Assembly: GCA_030044295.1 (NCBI GenBank)
Contig: JASHWB010000123.1
Coordinates: forward strand, 1 to 10,278
Direction: 5' to 3'
Length of the DNA: 10,278 bases
From: Candidatus Acidiferrales bacterium
GTDB taxonomy: Bacteria; Acidobacteriota; Terriglobia; Acidiferrales; UBA7541
This document shows positions 7,207 through 10,278 of this stretch, piece by piece (positions within the stretch are counted from its first letter, which is position 1; the number at the start of each line of letters is the position of its first letter). Under the pieces are notes generated by a model that worked only from the letters and a program-made list of their open reading frames with translations, did not search any database and had not been told where the DNA came from. The position numbers and the translations under genes were made by a program.

Positions 7207-8394
7207 CTAATCGCTACAGGGAACGATTCCCGCGCCCGCAGCAGCCACATTGTCCCGCGTCGAGTTCTTCACTAGGTACATAGCTTCGTCGGCGAGGTGC
7301 AGCAGTTCGGCTTTCGTCCGCGAGTCGCTAGGGTAGGACGCGACACCCACGCTGGCCGTCAAATGCACGTTTAGCCCAGGATCTTTAAGCCAAACCGTCT
7401 CCCCGATCAAATCGTGCAAGCGGCGCGCCACGCCGATGGCGTTGTCCTTCGACGTTTGCGGCAACAGCACTACGAATTCGTCGCCGCCGTAGCGGAACGC
7501 CAGGTCGATCAACCGGCAGTGCTCCTTGATCGCCGAGCCGATCTCGTTGAGCAGCTTGGACCCCATCAAATGCCCGTGCGTGTCGTTGACGCTCTTGAAG
7601 TGGTCGAGGTCGATGAAGATCAGCGAAAACTCGAACGCGTAGCGGTGCGACCGGTAAATCTCCGTGTCCAGCATGAAATTCAAGTGCCGCGCGTTGTAGA
7701 GACTGGTGCAATCGTCCGTGATCGTCAGCTCGTGGATGCGCTGGACGTGCCGCGCGTTCTCGATCGCAATCGCCGCGTAGTCCGCAAGCGCCTCCAGCAA
7801 TGCCAGGTCGCGCTGGCTGAATCCCTCCGGCCCCATGCAGTTGATTAGCTCGATCACACCGAGGCACTGGTCGCGGAAGCGCACCGGCACTGCGACAATC
7901 GACTTCGTCGCCAGATGCGTTCGCTCATCCACCTGGCCAAAAAACCGCGAGTCCTTGCTCGTATCGGGCACAACTACGGCTTCACCCGATTGCGCCACCC
8001 ACCCCGCCAGCCCCTGTCCCACCTTGATGCGCACGTCCTTGAGCGCGTCGGCGCCCTTGCCGGTGGCGATCTGGAAATAAAGCTCCTGCTTGTCCTGGTC
8101 CATCAGCAGCAGCGACCAGGTATCCGGCCGCAGCACCTCATTGATCTTCTCCATGATGGTGCGCAGCACCTGATCGAGTTGCAGCGACGACGTCAGCGCC
8201 TTGCCAAGCTCGTGAAATACCGTGACTTCGCTTTTTTCAGAGGAAAGGTCCACGGCAACAGGCGCGTGCCGGCGGCGTTCGACGCCGGGGAATGGCCTAT
8301 CCGATGATCGGCGGGCGGACTCGGCAGCCGCAGTGTGCTTAGCGTCTTGTGGTTCGGAGGGCAACACCGGAATTATAGTGAAGCGTTTTCTCAA
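7207..8394 (-). CDS. GAF-GGDEF diguanylate cyclase
   Basis: 395 residues with no membrane segment, so probably cytoplasmic. An N-terminal low-complexity stretch rich in Arg, Ala and Ser (1-54) is followed by a GAF sensory domain at about 57-215 (GQGLAGWVAQSGEAVVVPD; IVAVPVRFRDQCLGVIEL) and a GGDEF domain at about 224-380. The catalytic motif RYGGDEF is intact (GGDEF at 303-307). The metal/substrate segment FIDLDHFKSVNDTHGH is at 260-275, and the inhibitory I-site RxxD (R294, D297) sits five residues before GGDEF. It should therefore make cyclic-di-GMP from two GTP and be product-inhibited; the GAF ligand is unknown. No EAL domain is present. The start is uncertain: TTG at 8394 lacks a Shine-Dalgarno, and a TATAAT box lies inside the first codons, so GTG at 8367 (codon 10) is an alternative. 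It is on the same strand as the lpt operon, 206 bases upstream. Confidence 0.93.
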   Translation of the reverse strand: MRKRFTIIPVLPSEPQDAKHTAAAESARRSSDRPFPGVERRRHAPVAVDLSSEKSEVTVFHELGKALTSSLQLDQVLRTIMEKINEVLRPDTWSLLLMDQDKQELYFQIATGKGADALKDVRIKVGQGLAGWVAQSGEAVVVPDTSKDSRFFGQVDERTHLATKSIVAVPVRFRDQCLGVIELINCMGPEGFSQRDLALLEALADYAAIAIENARHVQRIHELTITDDCTSLYNARHLNFMLDTEIYRSHRYAFEFSLIFIDLDHFKSVNDTHGHLMGSKLLNEIGSAIKEHCRLIDLAFRYGGDEFVVLLPQTSKDNAIGVARRLHDLIGETVWLKDPGLNVHLTASVGVASYPSDSRTKAELLHLADEAMYLVKNSTRDNVAAAGAGIVPCSD

Positions 8395-8401
8395 ACCGCA
8401 A
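8372..8401 (-). promoter_or_regulatory. Candidate promoter of the GGDEF gene, overlapping its annotated start
   Basis: A perfect minus-strand -10 TATAAT lies at 8377-8372, with TTGCGG (8401-8396) 18 bases upstream as a poor -35. Transcription would start near 8365, downstream of the TTG at 8394 and next to the GTG at 8367. If this promoter is used, the real start is further inside the frame and the message is nearly leaderless. Confidence 0.4.
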
Positions 8402-8593
8402 CGCCCATTCCAGCGCTATTGCCGAAAGTCCAATCCCCCGCGGCGGCGACACGGGCGCGTAGCAGTGCGGTACTACTCTGACGAGACATGGGTACTGTCC
8501 CTCGGTTCTCCGGTCACGCCGCCGCAAGCTGTCATGCTGGCGCGTCGTCCGCAATGTGAAGCGTTCTTTCGTCTCGCAACATCTTCATCCGCA

Positions 8594-8622
8594 TTGACAC
8601 TCCCCTTGCTCCCGCCTATATT
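8594..8622 (+). promoter_or_regulatory. Near-consensus sigma-70 promoter of the RodZ-like gene
   Basis: Perfect -35 TTGACA (8594-8599), exactly 17 bases of spacer, and -10 TATATT (8617-8622, five of six). The expected start of transcription near 8629 is only about 9 bases before the ATG at 8638. The rest of the divergent gap (8402-8593) shows no gene and no clear operator. Confidence 0.75.
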
Positions 8623-8637
8623 TTTTCCAGGTCCTTG

Positions 8638-9471
8638 ATGTCTTCAACACCTTTCGGCGAGCATCTCAAGCGCGAACGCGAGATGCGCGGTGTCTCCCTC
8701 GAAGAGATCGCCGCCGCCACCCGCATCAACACGCGCTTCCTCGAAGCCATCGAAAGCGAACGCTGGGACCAGCTGCCCGGCGGCGTCTTCAACCGCGGAT
8801 TCATCCGCTCCATCGCGCGCTATCTGGGCATGGACGAAGACAGCCTCGTTGCCGAATACGATCTCGATGTCAAGGGCAACGGCAACTCGCACCAACCGGT
8901 CCTACGGGCTGCGCGCCGCGCAGGAGCTCCCGCCGAGGGAATGTCGTCGCGGAATTGGCAACCTGCCGCCGTTGCGTTCGTCGCTCTCGTAATCCTGATC
9001 GCGGCCGGCGTGTTCGCGATGCAGTACCGAACCGAAATTTCCATCGGACTCAGCCGAGGCGCATCCGCCTTCGCCGCCCGAATCAACCGGCTTCACGTGA
9101 AGCCAAGCCCGAGTTCTCACGCCGCGAACGCTTCCGCAACCGCCGCGCCCTCCATCTCCGTTCGGCCGAATTCGCCAGCATCAGCCACCGCCGCAAGCTC
9201 CGCCCTACTCACCCTGCAACTCGAAGCCGGCAAGCCGGCAAACGTGAAGATCGTCGCCGACGGAAATGTGGTTTTCCAGGGGCCGGTCCAGACCAATGAC
9301 GTGAAGCAGTTTCGCGCGCACGACAAGTTCGAAGTGTCTTCGAGCGAATCGAGCGCATTGCTGCTCGAACTCGACGGCCAGACCGTTCCGCCCATCGGCA
9401 CGCCGGGCCAGCCCGGCTCCGTGACGCTTACGCGCGCCGATCTAGCCGCTCCCGCGGGAGATCCTCATTAG
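8638..9471 (+). CDS. rodZ: RodZ-like membrane protein (HTH, one membrane segment, C-terminal DUF4115-type domain)
   Basis: 277 residues with the RodZ layout. A cytoplasmic Xre-type helix-turn-helix at about 5-68 (FGEHLKREREMRGVSLEEIA; TRINTRFLEAIESERWDQLP; FNRGFIRSIARYLGMDED) is followed by a polar stretch, one membrane helix at about 108-128, an Ala/Ser/Pro-rich periplasmic linker (~155-188) and a beta-rich C-terminal domain at ~190-266 (VKIVADGNVVFQGPV; LLLELDGQTVPPIGTPGQPG) that fits DUF4115. In rod-shaped bacteria RodZ binds MreB through its HTH and links it to the cell-wall elongation machinery. No mreB is in the window, so the role is by family. ATG 8638 is preferred over the TTG immediately before it; only a short AGG at 8629-8631 serves as ribosome site and the leader looks very short. 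The stop TAG at 9469-9471 overlaps the apparent start of the next gene. Confidence 0.88.
   Translation: MSSTPFGEHLKREREMRGVSLEEIAAATRINTRFLEAIESERWDQLPGGVFNRGFIRSIARYLGMDEDSLVAEYDLDVKGNGNSHQPVLRAARRAGAPAEGMSSRNWQPAAVAFVALVILIAAGVFAMQYRTEISIGLSRGASAFAARINRLHVKPSPSSHAANASATAAPSISVRPNSPASATAASSALLTLQLEAGKPANVKIVADGNVVFQGPVQTNDVKQFRAHDKFEVSSSESSALLLELDGQTVPPIGTPGQPGSVTLTRADLAAPAGDPH
9456..9460 (+). promoter_or_regulatory. Shine-Dalgarno that would serve an ATT start at 9467
   Basis: GGGAG lies inside the end of the rodZ frame, six bases before ATT at 9467-9469. The ATT shares its last T with the rodZ stop TAG. Spacing and stop/start overlap look like a coupled start, but the codon is ATT. A second AGGAG at 9513-9517 stands six bases before an in-frame CTG at 9524. 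Confidence 0.4.
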
Positions 9472-10278
9472 CGGCGAACTTCGCTCGCAGATTTGCTCCG
9501 GCCATGCGCGCCAGGAGCAGAAGCTGGCCGTTTGCGCGGGCAGCGTTCCGCTCGCGCCCGAGGATCGCGTTGAGTTGCTCGCCGTTCTGGCCTTCGATGC
9601 GGACTCGAATATCTCCGAGCGCGCCCAAGGCGTGCTGCTCACCCAGCCGGTGCAGCACTTCCTCACGGCGCTGGCGCGGCCAGAAATCGATCCCCACCTC
9701 AGCGCCTATTGCTCCGACAACCTGGGCGAGAAGCCGGGAGTTGCTGACGCCCTGGCGAAAAACTCCGCCTGCCCTACATCGGACGTGACGCGCGTCGCTC
9801 CCTTTCTAACTGTCGCCGGCATCCAGGCCCTGCTCGACGATCTCGAGCGATTCATCAACGATCCGCAGCTCGTAATGGCGATTCACAAATCGAAAGCGCC
9901 CACTGCCGAGCAGCGCGATCTGCTCAACGAAATGGAAAAGGGCGCCATGTCCATGAACGAAATCGAGGAAGCGGCGGCCGAAATCGAGCCGGACAAGCAA
10001 AAGCGCGAATCGCTGCAGCAAAAAGTCGCGCACATGAACGTAGTCCAGCGCCTGACGTTGGCCTTAAAGGGGGGCCGCTCCGAGCGCATGTTTCTGATTC
10101 GCGATCCCAACAAGCTCGTCCAACGTTGCGTTCTTCAGTCGCCCCGCCTGACGGACACCGAAGTGGAAAGCTTTGCCTCGATGACCAGTCTCCCCGCTGA
10201 AACCTTGCGCGCCATTTCGCTGACGCGCTCCTTCATGAAGAGCTACTCGGTTGTGCGCAACTTGGTGAACAATTCCAA
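9467..10278 (+). CDS. Conserved protein of unknown function, helical-repeat type (3' end beyond window, start uncertain)
   Basis: An open frame of about 270 codons runs off the right edge; the in-frame stop before it is at 9443-9445. I recognise it only as a protein of a kind seen in Acidobacteria-like genomes and know no function. It has no signal peptide or membrane segment and looks alpha-helical: short repeats such as ISERAQGVLLTQPVQHFLTALARP, then a charged, Glu-rich helix (~residues 165-190), then LTLALKGGRSERMFLIRDPN and a QSPRLTDTEVESFASM unit, reminiscent of HEAT-like or DUF2336-like repeats. No enzymatic motif is visible. Protein-like sequence (SGHARQEQKLAVCAGSVPL) begins right after the rodZ stop, yet no ATG, GTG or TTG occurs in frame until TTG 9575. 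Candidates are ATT 9467, CTG 9524, TTG 9575 and GTG 9632; I chose ATT for its Shine-Dalgarno and overlap. It is probably co-transcribed with rodZ. Confidence 0.75.
   Translation, partial: MSGELRSQICSGHARQEQKLAVCAGSVPLAPEDRVELLAVLAFDADSNISERAQGVLLTQPVQHFLTALARPEIDPHLSAYCSDNLGEKPGVADALAKNSACPTSDVTRVAPFLTVAGIQALLDDLERFINDPQLVMAIHKSKAPTAEQRDLLNEMEKGAMSMNEIEEAAAEIEPDKQKRESLQQKVAHMNVVQRLTLALKGGRSERMFLIRDPNKLVQRCVLQSPRLTDTEVESFASMTSLPAETLRAISLTRSFMKSYSVVRNLVNNS

Noticed and set aside
8469..8496. Two copies of GGTACT 22 bases apart in the divergent gap, as a possible operator
   Set aside because: Six-base repeats arise easily by chance, there is no third copy, and they lie about 100 bases from the strong rightward promoter.
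9430..9471. Programmed frameshift joining RodZ to the next frame
   Set aside because: No slippery heptamer is seen near the rodZ end, and the downstream frame is closed at 9443, leaving only a short window. A coupled unusual start explains the data more simply.
9504..9788. ATG-initiated open frame of 94 codons after rodZ
   Set aside because: Its Arg/Ser/Pro-rich translation looks like an out-of-frame shadow. The overlapping frame from 9467 continues to the window edge with balanced, protein-like composition.

Overview
The window is GC-rich bacterial chromosomal DNA, densely coded, with no mobile elements, CRISPR arrays or RNA genes that I can see. Its genes point to a Gram-negative (diderm) bacterium that makes lipopolysaccharide: an MsbA-type lipid exporter, LptB, a large LptC/LptA-type bridge protein, sigma-54 and RapZ. 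The protein style (RapZ with a GSGKG P-loop, a very long OstA-repeat protein, and a RodZ-like protein followed by a conserved protein of unknown function) suggests Acidobacteriota. That assignment is an inference from memory of such genomes, not from a marker gene.

Layout. Positions 1-8394 are all read on the minus strand. In transcription order they hold a GAF-GGDEF diguanylate cyclase (8394-7207), a 206-base gap with a possible weak terminator and a good sigma-70-type promoter, and then a tight operon. The operon is the fused LptC/LptA-like protein (7000-4637), lptB (4630-3905), rpoN (3903-2461) and rapZ (2449-1562), with gaps of 6, 1 and 11 bases. After 220 bases comes an MsbA-like ABC exporter (1341 to beyond position 1, cut by the window edge). 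A divergent 243-base region (8395-8637) carries a near-consensus promoter for the rightward genes: a RodZ-like membrane protein (8638-9471) and a directly abutting conserved protein of unknown function (9467 to beyond the right edge).

How they work together. The MsbA-like exporter would flip lipid A-core across the inner membrane. LptB would power extraction of LPS, and the LptC/LptA-like protein would form the periplasmic bridge to the outer membrane. RpoN and RapZ follow in the order known from proteobacteria (lptC-lptA-lptB-rpoN-hpf-ptsN-rapZ), but hpf and ptsN are missing and lptC/lptA appear merged into one long chain. RodZ links to cell shape, and the GGDEF enzyme to cyclic-di-GMP signalling.

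The most interesting points are the 787-residue LptC+OstA-repeat chain with a TTG start and just two cysteines; the last gene, which has no ATG, GTG or TTG near its apparent 5' end and may start at an ATT that overlaps the rodZ stop; the substitution in the RapZ P-loop; and the very short leaders implied by the promoters of the divergent pair.
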